DNA from: Maratus speciosus
Lineage: Eukaryota; Arthropoda; Arachnida; Araneae; Salticidae
Direction of reading: 5' to 3'
DNA: 64,000 nt
NCBI GenBank assembly: GCA_963932465.1
Contig: OZ010800.1
Location: forward strand, 95,313,307-95,377,306
Shown here: positions 1-12,226 of the stretch, piece after piece
How the letters are laid out: each line of letters starts with the position of its first letter
How positions within the stretch are numbered: the first letter of the stretch is position 1
Notes under the pieces: model-generated
What the model was told of the DNA's origin: nothing
The model's input: the letters and a program-made list of their open reading frames with translations, nothing else
The model's database searches: none
Made by a program: the position numbers and the translations under genes

Positions 1-380
1 TAAAAGTAACAACAATGTCCAAATTCAAGTGTATATTCTAAAATTTCGAAATAAATCGTAATTTAGAACTTTTTACAACTTTTCCCTGCTCATTTCACCT
101 TTTAAAATTTTAGATTTTTTTAGAAACTATTTGTAGTAAGAATTTATATCTTAAAGTACATATTTACTGCCCAAATTTAAAATTCCCAGCCTCAACATAT
201 CTCCAAAATCGCAATTTTAGAACATTTTATGTTCCTAAATTCCTTTGAAGTTATTTGTAATAACACATTATATAAGTGATCTTGTAGCACAAACTATCAC
301 CATGATTTTCCTACTCTTTTTTAAAAAATCGGTTAGGGAGTTGCAGAAATTACCCCACTACAAACATCTTTTAATTTCTT
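1..380. other. AT-rich intergenic, no gene
   Basis: There is no recognisable gene or RNA here. The short open frames are what AT-rich random sequence gives. The stretch leads straight into the first minisatellite element. Confidence 0.6.
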
Positions 381-1195
381 CTATCTTTACAAGAAGAAAG
401 TATTGGATTCGTGAAATTTTTCGGTTTTCGACGGACTCACACGTTTTAGGGGTCAGAGATTCCGAAAAACATGTTTTTACAAAATGTCTGTCTGTCTGTA
501 TGTGAAACAAATTTTGTGGTCACTCTATCTCAAGAACTAATTCACGAAATTTAATAAAAATTTATATTCCGTTACTCACTGATATAATTTGGTGCTGATT
601 AGTTTTTGATATAAATCGCTCAACAAGTGGCGCTGCTGTGCAGCATTTTTCACGATTCCCGCAATAGCTCAATCTCCAGAACTAACGCATGGATTCTCAT
701 CAAACTTCCAATTCAGTTAGTCCTTGAAATGAATTGACGTTTTGTAAATTTTGGTGTAAATTGCTCAACAGGTGGCACTGCTATGTTGCATTTTTTCACG
801 ATTTCTGCAAAAGCTCAACCTCCAGAACTAATCCACGGATTTTCATCAAATTTCAGATTCTGTTAGTGCATGACATGAATTGACGTTTTGTACATTTTGG
901 TGTAAATCGCTCAAGTGGTGGCGTTGCTATGATGCATTTTTTGCGATTGGTGCAATAGTTGTATCTCAAGAACTATTGCTTGTATTTTTAAAAAAATTCA
1001 GATGCATGTATACCTTGATATGAATTAGCGCTGTTTATGTTTTGGTACAAATCTCTAAACATGTGGCACTGCTATACTGCATTTTTCAGAATTTTCACTA
1101 TAGCTTTGTCTGCACGAATTTTCCTCAAACTTCAGATTCAGGTATACTTTGACATCAATTAGCGCTGTTTATGTGATTTTTATAGATGAAGGTTT
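381..1195 (+). repeat. Minisatellite element A, copy 1 (145-146 bp monomers)
   Basis: The block opens with TCTATCTTTACAAGAAG, runs into a short GTCTGTCTGTCTG microsatellite near 485-500, and continues as degenerate direct repeats. The motif GTGGCRYTGCTRTG recurs at 627, 772, 918 and 1063, a period of 145-146 bp. Each monomer also holds a form of CTCAAGAACTAATGCACGG followed by TTTTCATCAAACTTC. A second copy with the same order of parts lies at 4919-5815. The plan (5' boundary, TCTG microsatellite, tandem monomers) resembles Helentron-associated or DINE-1-like non-autonomous elements, but no clear 3' hairpin is seen, so the class is inferred. It is non-coding. Confidence 0.75.
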
Positions 1196-4100
1196 TGTGA
1201 TGTCGACAACGTACTAGTTTTCTTTTTAATATTAGCATGGATTTAAAAAGACTGTATTAGCTATGCCATTAGCTATCTAGAAAGGCTATATCTTTCTCCG
1301 TACGACTGAAAGTGTAGTTATGGATGTCTTTCAGCTCTGAAACCGAAAGATTATTTAGTAACCGCATATGGATTTTTAATTAACTTAAATAAAGAAAATA
1401 CTTTTTAATAACAGTATTAAGAGCAATTTCTTTTTAAAAATTCAATGCTTATTCATTGAAAAATTTCGCATTGAGCAGGAAATAGTACAGATTATTTAAA
1501 TCTTGATCTTAATCATCATAGTTTAACAGAAAAAGAGAAAGTTCTATTTACTTTTTATTTATCCTATTTTATTTTATTTTATGTACTTAATTCAGAAAAA
1601 GTTTTACGTTTAATATCAAGGAACGCAATACATTCTTGTAAAAGTATCTTTTAGAAGTCTTTGACACGATAACGGCAGTGTAACAGCAAAATATACATAT
1701 TTTAATTTAAAAAAATAAAAAATAGAAAGCTTAAATAATGCTAATAATACACAGTTCTTAAACCGATAATTTGACTTTTCACATGATGAAAAAAAAGACA
1801 TTCTGCTTGCAATACAATTTTAATGAAATAAACAGCTCTTCCACGTTCCTAACATTTAGTTAAAATCTTAAAAATATTTTTAAACATGTAGTAGGTTTTC
1901 GTGAAAAGTTGCACATGACAAAAAACTTATTTTTCAGCTATCCCTAACGTTTATATTTCAAAGTAATGTTCATTTTATACCTAAGAGAGTCCTTTTTAAA
2001 CTATGTTTGATTACCACTATAAAATCTGGTTTTTAAACTTAAAAGTAATGTGACATATGCTTATAATATTTTAACAAACTTTTTATCAGAAAGCTCATTT
2101 CTTAATTATACCACCCTTCCCGAAATATAGCAATGCATAACAACCCATTTATTTTTAAACAAAAGTTGAAAATTTCCTGTAATTGCCTCGTATATAATTC
2201 AAAGAAGTTTATTTTTGAATGCTTCGAATGCTTCCTTTTAAACAAAAGATGCGGAATATCTCGATGTTAACAATTGTCTAAGAAATATTTCGGTCTTATT
2301 CTGTCTGTATTATGTCGAATTACGTTCCCTACAAAAGGTATAGCACAACAGTTCCGAAAATAGATTCTTTAACTATTAATTGAAGAAAAAAATTAAATAT
2401 CGATAACATAAATTTGAAGATCATATAAAAATACCATTAACATATATTTAATACGTTCACGAAAAAAATATAACTGAAAAATATTTTTTTTAATGGAATA
2501 AATTATACCCAGACAAAAAACCGAATTATATCTATTGAAATTTTCATTAAATAATTACATCCCGTTACAACTCTACATATTAATGAGATCGCATTCGGTT
2601 AGCAATCTGCTATTTTATTTTCCAGGTGTTTCATATATAAATGTTTTAATTGTAAAAATATATATCGATTCTGTTCGTAAGCATAAAAAGTTATTATATA
2701 CGTCTAACTCATATTGTTGTTATATAAACCTATAAGATCAATAACATGTAAATGTATGGAACAGCTCATTTACTTTGTAACAAATATTAAACATTTCTCC
2801 TTATTTTTGCGAATACATAAAAAGAAAATTATTCTTTAGTGCCTTAATATTTCCTGTTGAATAAAGTTGAAATTTTATTACTCAAGGCCTGTGATTATCA
2901 AAAACACATTTAACTACTGTTTCGTCTATATTATGATAAAATATTTCCTCTACCTGTATAAGCAATTTTTCAAAATATATTTTCAGAATAATAAGCAGAG
3001 TATAAAAGGATTGTAATATCCATTATATAGCCAGATATTTATATAAAAATGCAATGAACTAAAATCCTCAGTGATGTTTTCAGATAAAGGTACGTACATT
3101 ATTTTAATTTTATATTAATATTTAGTATTTATTTTATTTAATTTTAAAATTTAATCTTTATTTATTTAATATTAATATTTTATATTTATATTTATTTACT
3201 AAAATAATTGATGAATGATTAGTAGTAATATTATTTTATATTTATAATTGTGTGTCATTATTTTTAAAAATGAAAAATTTTTAACATGATGAACGGGTCT
3301 TAGTTACCAAGTTATCAGTTATACTAATTTTCATACATAATGTTAGTTAACAGTTTCAACAATATAAAACGTGTAATACTACAAATCAAAGAACAATTAT
3401 GTATGTATATATACATAGATAGATAAATGATAGATATCTATACACACAGAGAGGAGCAGTGTCCCTTCTGGCTTATTTCAAATACATAATTCCTAATGCG
3501 ATATTTTTAAAGGCATAAATCCAATTACAAAAATATTTTTAATGTTTTTTTTAATCGGACAGGTAATCCATTTTAAAAAGGTTTGCTTAAGTTACAAAAT
3601 ATAATTTTTTATAATGCGTTAAACATTTTAAGAAAATGAACGAATTTTCATGTTCTTTACATGTATTTAAATTTCAATTATTTGTCTAAACAAATACAAT
3701 AACTTCTCAGTTTTGAAACAATTGTTTCAAATTTGATAGGTAAGATAGATATAGAATAAGATAGACAATAATATAGTCATCATGACATGCGCTAAACGTT
3801 TTATTGAAATGGCTGAATTTTGTTTCATTACATATAGTTAAAATTTTAAACATCTATCTAGACATGTACAATAACTTCTTTATTTTGAAACGACTTTTTA
3901 AAAAATTTTCCGTAATTATCTCATGTATTATTGCAAGAAAATTATTCTTCAATGCTTTAAATGTTTCCCTTTAAACTAAAAATGAAGGATATCTCGAAAA
4001 TTATAAGCACCAGCGAAATATAAATCTATTATACTGAATATTATGTTGATAAATTTTCACTATTTGAAGGAATGGGAATGCATATAAAAATATAATGAGT

Positions 4101-4918
4101 CATTGTCTTTGAGAAATTTATCAGCAAAAGATATTTCACATCTAAATTATCGTGTCAAATATTGATAGACTAAATATCTGTACATAAATCATAATTCATG
4201 TACAGAAAACATAGGACTAAAAATTTGGAAATCACTTACAACTGTATTCATTTCACATTTAAATTATTATTTTCTCTAAATTTAAACGGCGTTTAATTTA
4301 TGTTGAGTTTCTTACTTTTGACTCTACAACAGTAATATTTCCGACTTCTTGACATTTAATTATTATAAGCTTTTAATATTTTGGAACATGTAATTTTTAT
4401 ACTTTTTATTAATAAGCAATAAATTTATAACTACTTATTTTCACCATACTACTTATTCACCGAAGTTATAACAAGCTCCAAGCAAACATGGTATTCCGAC
4501 GTATTGAACACCCCGGAATGCCAGAACACGCTGGTTGAAATCTAAAAGTTATCGCAATTACTTGTTTAATTTTTCCGGTGGTATGCGCTATGGATGATCG
4601 GGTGGCCGGATAATCGAATGATCAGGTAATCGAATGATAGGATCCCCTAATGTCCCGGTGGATAAATAATGGAAATGACAGTTGACTGCTGTACCGCGAG
4701 ATGTCTAAAATAGTTATAGACTTCGCTATATCTTGTAATACAATTTTATACAAAGAAAGCTACTCATTCATTATTTCATATTTTTTGGCTCTGACCCATG
4801 ATTTTTATGGGAACAACAGTAAAAATATTAATGGATCCTGTAAATAAACAAATAATTTTATTTTGGTATCTAACATTTGTTTCACATAATATCCAAAATA
4901 TGAAATATTGATCACATG
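1196..4918. other. AT-rich intergenic with diverged repeat scraps
   Basis: No gene is supported in this stretch. It is strongly AT-rich. Near 3110-3250 it holds a TTTA/ATTT-rich low-complexity tract, and near 3405-3435 a GTATGTATATA and GATA-like microsatellite. Phrases near 2840 and 3940 (GAAAATTATTCTT followed by an ATGCTTTAA or GTGCCTTAA variant) recur and suggest old copies of a dispersed repeat. Near 4600-4640 the 12-mer TAATCGAATGAT occurs twice, about 20 bp apart. Nothing here allows a functional call. Confidence 0.55.
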
Positions 4919-5633
4919 TTTAATCTATCTTTACAAGAAAGTATTGGACTCGTGAAAAATTCTGACTTCCGGTTCTCGATGGATTTATACATTTTAGAAG
5001 ATCCTGAACACGATTTGATGGTTTTAGAAAATGTCTGTCTCTGAGTCTGTCTGTCACGCTGTGAGTCTGTATGTGACACAAATTTTGTGGACACTCTATC
5101 TCAAGAACTAATGCACGGAATTTCACAAAACTTTACATTCAGTTAGACACTGATATAAACTGGTGCTGATTTTTTTATGGAAATCGTCCAACATGCGTGC
5201 TGCTGTGCTTCAATTTTCACGATTAACACACTAGCTCTATCTCAAGAACTAATGCAAGGATTTTCACAAAACTTCCGTTTCACTTAGTCCTTGATGTACG
5301 TTGACGCTGAGTACTTATTAAAGAAGATTTCCCAACAGGTGGCGCCACTATGTTGCATTTTTCATGTTTATCACAATAGCTCTATCTCAAGAAATAATGC
5401 ATGAATTTTCATGAAACTTTAAATTCAGTTAATCCCTGATATAAAGTAGTGCAGTTTAGGTTTCAGTCTAAATCCCCTAACATGTGGCAGCATTTTTCAC
5501 GGTTTTCCCAATAGCTATGGCACATGAACTAATGCATGAATTTTCGTCAAGTTTTAGATTCAGTTAGTTCCTGGTATAATTTGGCCCAGATTAGTTGTTG
5601 GTGTAAATCGCACAACAGGTACCGCTGCTATGT

Positions 5634-5666
<33 letters not shown>

Positions 5667-5815
5667 GATTTCCTTAATAGCTCTATCTCAAAAATTAATG
5701 CACGTATTTTCATCAAACTTCAGATTCAGTTAGAAAGTGGCATAAGTTGTTCATTATTAGATTTTGGTGTAAATCACCAACAGGTGGCGCTGATATGCTG
5801 CATTTTTCAAGAAGT
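4919..5815 (+). repeat. Minisatellite element A, copy 2
   Basis: This repeats the plan of the block at 381-1195. It has the same opening (CTATCTTTACAAGAAAG), a TCTG/AGTCTG microsatellite near 5035-5070, and then about five degenerate monomers of roughly 146 bp carrying CTCAAGAACTAATGCA and a GTGGCGC...TATGTTGCA phrase. One monomer holds a 28-base T run at 5637-5664. The two copies are clearly homologous but diverged throughout, so the duplication is old. It is non-coding. Confidence 0.75.
5637..5664 (+). repeat. Poly-T run (28 bases)
   Basis: This is an uninterrupted T homopolymer inside a monomer of minisatellite A, and probably an expansion by slippage. Confidence 0.95.
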
Positions 5816-6766
5816 ATTAACATGTATGAGACAGAAAGCAGTTTTGGGATTTCCTCATCCGACTACTTCCGTACTATAATAGCGTGTGATTTAGTTCTTC
5901 ATGTGAATATCATCTCTATAATAAAAGCCTAATTCATGTGACTGTCATCAAAAGTTCGGGGCTGACCACTTCGCTTTTTATATGTCAGGAAGCCATTTTG
6001 GTACTTGATGCAGGTAATTAATTAAGCTCCAGATATTGTTCCAGTGCCATCATTTTATCTATGTTATAATAGTTCAAGTCATGTGCCTGTCATAAACAAT
6101 TACATTTTTCATATGCGCAGCTATTTTCAATCAAAATTATTTTTTCGTACAAAACTAACACAAAAATGTCATGATAGAAAAAATTCTTGGTACTTTTATG
6201 TTATCCGGATCTTGTCAGTAGCACTTTTTAACTCACCATTTAGCATTTTTTATTCTCGCGCGGTAAATTAAAACAAAGCTTTGATGTTGAAATTAAATGT
6301 CATTTTATTTTTTATTCATTTTTATGAAATAAGTAAAAGTCATGAATTATAAATGTTTCAGTTTTAAATTAAAGTTGTGGATTTTAAATAAAATGAGTGA
6401 AAGTATTATATTTTCAATGAAATTAATAAAATACGAAAAAAAGGAACAATGTTTGGTGATTTATTACCTGCGTCCGGCTGACATAAATATATCGAGTTCT
6501 AGGTTTCTCTATCAGAATCTTCCAATTTGGCGAAGGATTCAGTTAGTAAATTAAATTGTGAATAAAAGTAACACGATGCAGTGCTTAGCATTGTATTTAA
6601 AAGAAACCAAACTGGTCGCCAAGTGCGGCTCGTCCGTACTATAATAGTGTGTGATTAAGTGCTTCATGAGAATATTATAAGTAGTATAATAATGAACTTC
6701 ATGAAAGAAACTTTTTCAAATGAGCATACGCAGTGCAGATAATGCGAGACTCTTTTGTTCTGGAAA
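5816..6766. other. Intergenic, with a short direct repeat pair
   Basis: No gene is supported between the minisatellite and the receptor gene. A phrase beginning CCGTACTATAATAGYGTGTG occurs near 5868 and again near 6632, and the similarity extends for about 70 bp (GTTCTTCATG.GAATAT). This direct pair, some 765 bp apart, is probably two fragments of one dispersed repeat. Confidence 0.6.
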
Positions 6767-7882
6767 TTAAAACTTTAAATTTATGATAAGAAGTCCGTAT
6801 GTAAGTAAAAGACCTAAAGCAGATAAAATGTAGCTTCGAGTCACATGAAACATTCCACATACCGATACATAAACAATATCTTCGGTTTCAATTCTCATTA
6901 GATAAAATAAATTCTGCTTCGAAATCAAGTGGCAGTAACCGCAACTGTTTAAGAAGCTTCTAACAGTTCTTTTTATTTCCATTAAATTTTCTGGAATCTT
7001 TGAACAGCAAATCGAAAAATATACAATCATAATAACGCTGCATATTCCACAGTATATCAGATTAATAACATCGGTAATGATTATGTTGAATATTATTCGC
7101 AGCGAAATTGCAAACAGAGCGCCAAAAATTCCTTCCAAGCAATGTAAAATAAGGAAAAATGTGATCTCCGTTAATGTCTTATTTAACTTGTGCAAAAAAT
7201 TTACAATTTCAAAGAATTCGGCATAAGTACATGTACCTCCCTTAATCGTTGTACGTAACTGAATTTGAATTAGTCTGTTATAACCAGACAAGATTTCAGA
7301 GCATCTGTTTAACAAGATACACATGCAAAACATTAAATAAAATGGAAAACTAAAATTTAAAATAAATGTTGAAAACTGTGTGAAAAATAAAAAAACTTTT
7401 AACAAAATTCCGTATTCTATTTGGAACTCAAATGCCCACATTACCAGATCAAATATTTGAAAATTCACGATAATTTGATTATGTATGCATGTTAAAATTG
7501 GTAACACGAGTGCAACAATCGTGAGAACAATTATAATCCAAAATCGCAATTTCTTAGAAGTAATGTAACGTTTCCGTAGCCGATATACTTTTAATACGAC
7601 ATACGAAATATCGTTTCTTTTGGAATAGGAAACATACCAAATTAGTACTGAGTTAAAAGGCAATAGAAAACGCACTATTGATTCCCTATAGAGTTTTACT
7701 TTCATTAAACACACATTACCTATTGCATATTGCAACAGTGACATTACAAAGCAGAATATGAAACATGTTCTGATGAACATTGCAATAGTACCCAATTTTT
7801 TTTTCAGAAAGTTCAGTCCAGTGATAGCTAAAGTATGCCACAAAATGTCATCAGTTTTCACCATGTTCGGGATTATTATCAA
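6767..7882 (-). CDS. Gustatory-receptor-like seven-transmembrane protein
   Basis: This is a single uninterrupted frame of 371 codons, the typical length of arthropod gustatory receptors (ligand-gated cation channels in chemosensory membranes). I see about seven hydrophobic segments, near residues 34-56, 68-86, 112-133, 163-192, 240-268, 270-296 and 347-369. The segment between the fourth and fifth is hydrophilic, as expected of the cytoplasmic loop in this family. The last helix ends in TYGLLIINL, which matches the family signature TY-hhhhh-QF except that asparagine replaces glutamine. The start is the first ATG of the frame; a second methionine at residue 7 is also possible. There is no intron inside the frame, and I see no clear promoter or poly-A signal. 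The closing motif is degenerate, so a young pseudogene or a divergent receptor are both possible. No ligand can be inferred. The gene stands alone among repeats. Confidence 0.75.
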   Translation of the reverse strand: MIIIPNMVKTDDILWHTLAITGLNFLKKKLGTIAMFIRTCFIFCFVMSLLQYAIGNVCLMKVKLYRESIVRFLLPFNSVLIWYVSYSKRNDISYVVLKVYRLRKRYITSKKLRFWIIIVLTIVALVLPILTCIHNQIIVNFQIFDLVMWAFEFQIEYGILLKVFLFFTQFSTFILNFSFPFYLMFCMCILLNRCSEILSGYNRLIQIQLRTTIKGGTCTYAEFFEIVNFLHKLNKTLTEITFFLILHCLEGIFGALFAISLRIIFNIIITDVINLIYCGICSVIMIVYFSICCSKIPENLMEIKRTVRSFLNSCGYCHLISKQNLFYLMRIETEDIVYVSVCGMFHVTRSYILSALGLLLTYGLLIINLKF

Positions 7883-8203
7883 AAGTTATTTTCTACAGTA
7901 TTACAGATAGCAATGAGCCTATTTAATTTTCCATAGCATTCACTTAGTTTGAACTATCAAAGTGAAACATAACAAAGAAAGCTCGGGTGATCATTAATCT
8001 ACTTGCGATACCCCCTCAAATAATATCTAACATCTCAATCAATAACTTCATTTGCCTAGAAATAATTTATTGACTATTCTTTTCTATAATATTATAATAG
8101 ATTCAATTTATGGTCTTCTGTTTACCTTTAATAAAGTAATGGCTTCTTTTTTTTAATTTTGAATGCAAAAGATTTGAGTTATTGAAATATACTTAACTCG
8201 AAA

Positions 8204-8247
<44 letters not shown>

Positions 8248-9310
8248 ACACTTTTTCTGTGCATATATTTGAGAAAATTATGTAATGCGCCTTTTTACAA
8301 TATATTAATTAACCTTATTTGTTGTCTTTCTATAGATAGTTATGCAATTGATTTTAGCTTGTTTCTTTAAACTTACCTTTCTCCAATAGTGTCGTTGGTG
8401 ATACAGTATTTAAGGACATTCAAAGTCGTGCTTCATCAGGTGCAAGATGGTGGAAGCATTCGTATAGGAATAAAATATAACTCAAATCAGACAAACGAGA
8501 AGTATGTTGTAAATTATCTAGTGACAACAATGTTTATGACGATTAAATTAATTTTGAGCAAAATTCATATTCAGCCATATGCAAAATATTCAAAAAACCG
8601 TTTTAAATATTTGGATTAAAAATCTATCACGTTTTTAAGTTATATATGTATGTATATGTATAGCACATTATGTATTAAATGCATTCTTCAGACCCAGAAT
8701 CTTGCACCATAATTAAAATAAGAATAACCAACAAACATCTAAGAAATTTCAATAAATATAACCTGAACAAGCAAAAACCAAGAAAAAACAAACAAAATGG
8801 TGTGGCCTCGTCAGAAGTGGGTATTTAAAAAAAGCACAGCAGTGTTTCAGACTAATTACAATTCACAACAACTATTATTCAGTAGTGGCGGTGGGTTTCG
8901 GCCAGAGTGTCGCAAAGCATAAATCAAATTTTATTTTTAATTTTATTCTTAAATTTTTTTTGAGCTTATATATTTTACCCTGTTTCTACCCAAATTCATT
9001 TTAACCTATTCGCGAAATCCGTATATGCATATTTCATAATATTTTATGACCGATACAGCAAGACATTTTGTTCTAATTCAATCGCAGAAATTTTGCAATT
9101 TAATAAAACAGAAATTTCCATTGAAGATTACTGGTAGGAATTGATGATTCTTCATGTAGAAATGACGCTCCTCTTGAAGAGGTTAAAGTTATAAGTTTTA
9201 CCAACAGAATATTTTTCGTTATTTTGTAAATCATTAATAGGAAAAGATAAGAAAAAAGTTTTAATAAAAAGTTACAGAAGTTGTATTTAATACTAACCAC
9301 ATTTCAACTG
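7883..9310. other. Intergenic upstream of the receptor gene, with poly-A tract
   Basis: No gene is supported here. The stretch contains a 39-base A run at 8207-8245, which could be slippage or an old retroposon tail; I see no flanking target-site duplication to decide. The short open frames (for example around 8389-8619) show no recognisable domain. Confidence 0.55.
8207..8245 (+). repeat. Poly-A run (39 bases)
   Basis: This is an uninterrupted A homopolymer. No coding or SINE/LINE body is recognised just upstream, so it is called a homopolymer only. Confidence 0.95.
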
Positions 9311-9576
9311 TTAACCCCTTATAACCCAGCAAAAAGGACAAAACGGTAATATTATATCTGTAATTTATTTCAAATGCATAAATAATGATTTTTCCAACGT
9401 CAAATAAAAACATAACTGCGTTTAGGAAAATAATCCTTTTGAATATTAATGATTACTCAATGTTTTGAAACTGATATATATCTGTAGAATTATATTAATT
9501 TTAGAAATGCCTTTATTGCGGTCAGAGCTATAGATTAGTGAACGGATATATCAGTTCACAGCGCTGATAAGGTTAA
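9311..9576. mobile_element. Possible TTAA-flanked MITE, about 258 bp
   Basis: TTAA at 9311-9314 is followed by CCCCTTATAACCCAGC. GCGCTGATAAGG is followed by TTAA at 9573-9576. The ends are roughly inverted copies with gaps (CCCCTTAT...CAGC against CCTTAT..CAGC). TTAA duplication with ends starting CCC is the piggyBac pattern. The match is short and imperfect, so this could be chance. There is no coding capacity. Confidence 0.35.
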
Positions 9577-12040
9577 AAATTGTAAAAAAATCAGATATAA
9601 AAAAAGTAACTTATAATACACGGACAATACTTAATTTATTGTTAGTGAAAATATTTGTTTTTTTACATTTCTAACGCATAAAAAAATAAACTATTTAATT
9701 ATGTTTTACTTTCACTAAAAATAAATAATAATTAAGACCTGGCAAAATTTGCTATTTACTTTTAAATATTTTTTTTGTTTATTTATCGTTAAAACTTCTT
9801 TACGTGTCAGTTTTTGTTTTGTGCTGTACATATATACCATTATATAAAGAGCAAATAATCTGAATGTGAAAATATAACATTATAGCAAAGACGTAAAAAA
9901 TCTTTTATTTGATGTCTGTACACAGAAATTTAATTGCTAAAGTATCTGTCTTTCCTAGAAAGTTATTCCTAGAATTGTGAACAACAGCGTTAAAAATTGT
10001 GAGTCTCCCCTGAAAATACTTTTGATATATGTTCCTCGTAGAAAAATGTAAATTATTTTCCAAGTTTTATGCTATTTCGCAATATATTTTTGCATGGCGC
10101 AACTGCATCTAAGGAGATATCATTAATTTTGCATTTCAATATCACTAATAAAGTAAAAAATATTCTTGTACGTGTGCAGTTATATGAATCTACTAAGTAG
10201 TATTTTCACAAATGTTCAAAAATAAGGGTTTTCTGGGCACACTATAATGATTCCTTATGGTGCAAAGTAATTTCGAGTGCTATCTACAAACGGTTTCATG
10301 GAACTTGAACTTATACCGATCTTCCTATTTGTCCATGGATATCGGTAATTACTGCTTATATATTTAACAATCATTTTCAAAGTTATTAATTTTATTACTA
10401 ATTTAAACGCTTCGAATAATTTTCATAATAATTTACATTGCAATAATAATAATAATAATGAATAATGATTTACATTGCAGAAATTATTCAAAGTCGTATT
10501 TTTTTTCTTATTTTATTTATTTATTTATTCATTTTCTAATGAATGGTATTTTAAATACTTAAACCTAGAGATCGGAAATTGTTAAATAATGAAAATATTA
10601 GCATACTAAAAACTAATCAACATAAAAGCTTTCTTTTTTAATTTTACTATTACTATCATTTTAACGGTCTCCTCGAAATCTCCGAGAGGGATTAATTATT
10701 TATATATTCAAATTAAAGTCTTCCTAAAAGTGGAAACATATTCTTTTTTTTTCTTCGCAAACAGCATGATAAAAGACAGTCTAAATATGTTTCAATAATG
10801 TTCTTTTTTTTTTCTTCTCAGTTGAAAAATCTTTCATTTTGTTTTAACCATTTTCGCCATCATAATTTAAATGTAAAGATACGACAAGAACATTTATTCT
10901 CGTGTAATTATTTAAATATAATTGGTTAGAGTTCTTTCGACAACTGCCGATTAATTTTAAGAAATGAAATGAGAAATGACGAAAAAAATCTTTTTTCATC
11001 ATCGGAATTAACGTCCATATGGAAAGCAAATTACAATTCATTTTCATTGACAAAACTTAGCAACTGCTTTTAAGTAATCTCTCGGCAATTTTTCAATGTT
11101 AAAAATTTTAAATAGAAAAAGTACCATATCAAAACTTTATTACAAAAACATTATTGTAAGTAATATCAAGTTATTTTAAATTTGTTAATACACATTTATT
11201 TATACTTTCTAAAATATTTTAATATTTTATTTACATTACCTTTTCCATATTAAATAATAATTGTACAAACATTTCTAAAGCGTATTATGGCCACACTCCA
11301 AAAATTTATATACACTAGAAACAAGGTTTCATATTTACGAAAATTAAATGATGTGCTTAAAATTGTAATCATGTAAGTCACATTTTCTTACACATGTCTT
11401 CAGAAAGAGTAACAATGGATTCCAAAGAAGTAATATAGCTTCGTGTGCTATACACATATTGTTTCTTGGAAATGTTACTTATATTGATCTTCCTATTACA
11501 ATTTCGATAAATATAAATATCATTCATTCACTTATTGACTTAATGGTAATTTTCCAAAATACCGAATTACACAATTATGATTTTATATCTCTCAAATAAC
11601 ACATATATCATCAGAAAAATTAACATTTAATAATTATTCGATCCGCATAGTTGCAATTTAAAGGAAAATAGAAACTATAATGTTATTGTAATACACGTTA
11701 TTTTAAATGCGTAAAGATTCGTTAACTTTCTATTAAATTTAACAACATTACCTTAACAAATTAACAATCTAAAATAATAATAGTATAACAAAAAAAAATA
11801 GAACCACTTTTGTTTTTGTTATACAATTACTATATTTTTAACAGGTCTCGGAAACAATGGTTTGGATTATTTATATATTCAAAATGAATAACTTTTTCAA
11901 TAAATATTTTTTTTCTAAAAAAGCTAAGTAAATTTTATTTTTTTACAATTACTTTTCGTTAATTACACTTGAAAATATTTTATTGTTTCAAACATTGCAT
12001 ACTTTAAAATTAAAGAAAAGGCTTTAGTGGTGGATTTTTT
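9577..12040. repeat. Diverged dispersed repeats, no gene
   Basis: No gene is supported. Blocks of low similarity recur. The stretch near 10218-10355 (GTGCTAT, then GATCTTCCTATT) matches 11403-11515, about 1.17 kb later. The phrase GGATTATTTATATATTCAAA near 11865 matches ATTAATTATTTATATATTC near 10690. A short AAT microsatellite lies near 10442-10460. Together these suggest an old tandem or segmental duplication with a period near 1.17 kb, now heavily diverged. Confidence 0.45.
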
Positions 12041-12048
12041 TCCATTTT

Positions 12049-12077
12049 TAGGGTTTCGTTCGTCTCACGAAACCCTA
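12049..12077. repeat. Perfect 11-bp hairpin
   Basis: The arm TAGGGTTTCGT (12049-12059) and its exact complement ACGAAACCCTA (12067-12077) flank a 7-base loop. The hairpin sits just upstream of the TCTG microsatellite and may be a terminal or subterminal structure of the repeat element that follows. Confidence 0.85.
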
Positions 12078-12092
12078 TTCGTCTCACTCCTC

Positions 12093-12188
12093 TATCTGCC
12101 TGTCTGTCTGTCTGCTCGTCTGTCTGCCTGCTCGTCTGTCTGCCTGCTCGTCTGTCTGTCTGCTCGTCTGTCTGTCTGCCTGTCTGTC
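12093..12188 (+). repeat. TCTG / TCTGCTCG microsatellite
   Basis: This is a run of CTGT/CTGC tetranucleotides with recurring TGCTCGTCTGTC phrases, about 95 bp long. Similar but shorter TCTG tracts head the minisatellite elements at 381 and 4919. Open frames on both strands across it merely translate the repeat and are not genes. Confidence 0.9.
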
Positions 12189-12226
12189 CATCACAGAGCC
12201 CGTTCTCAGAAACTATATATGATGGG

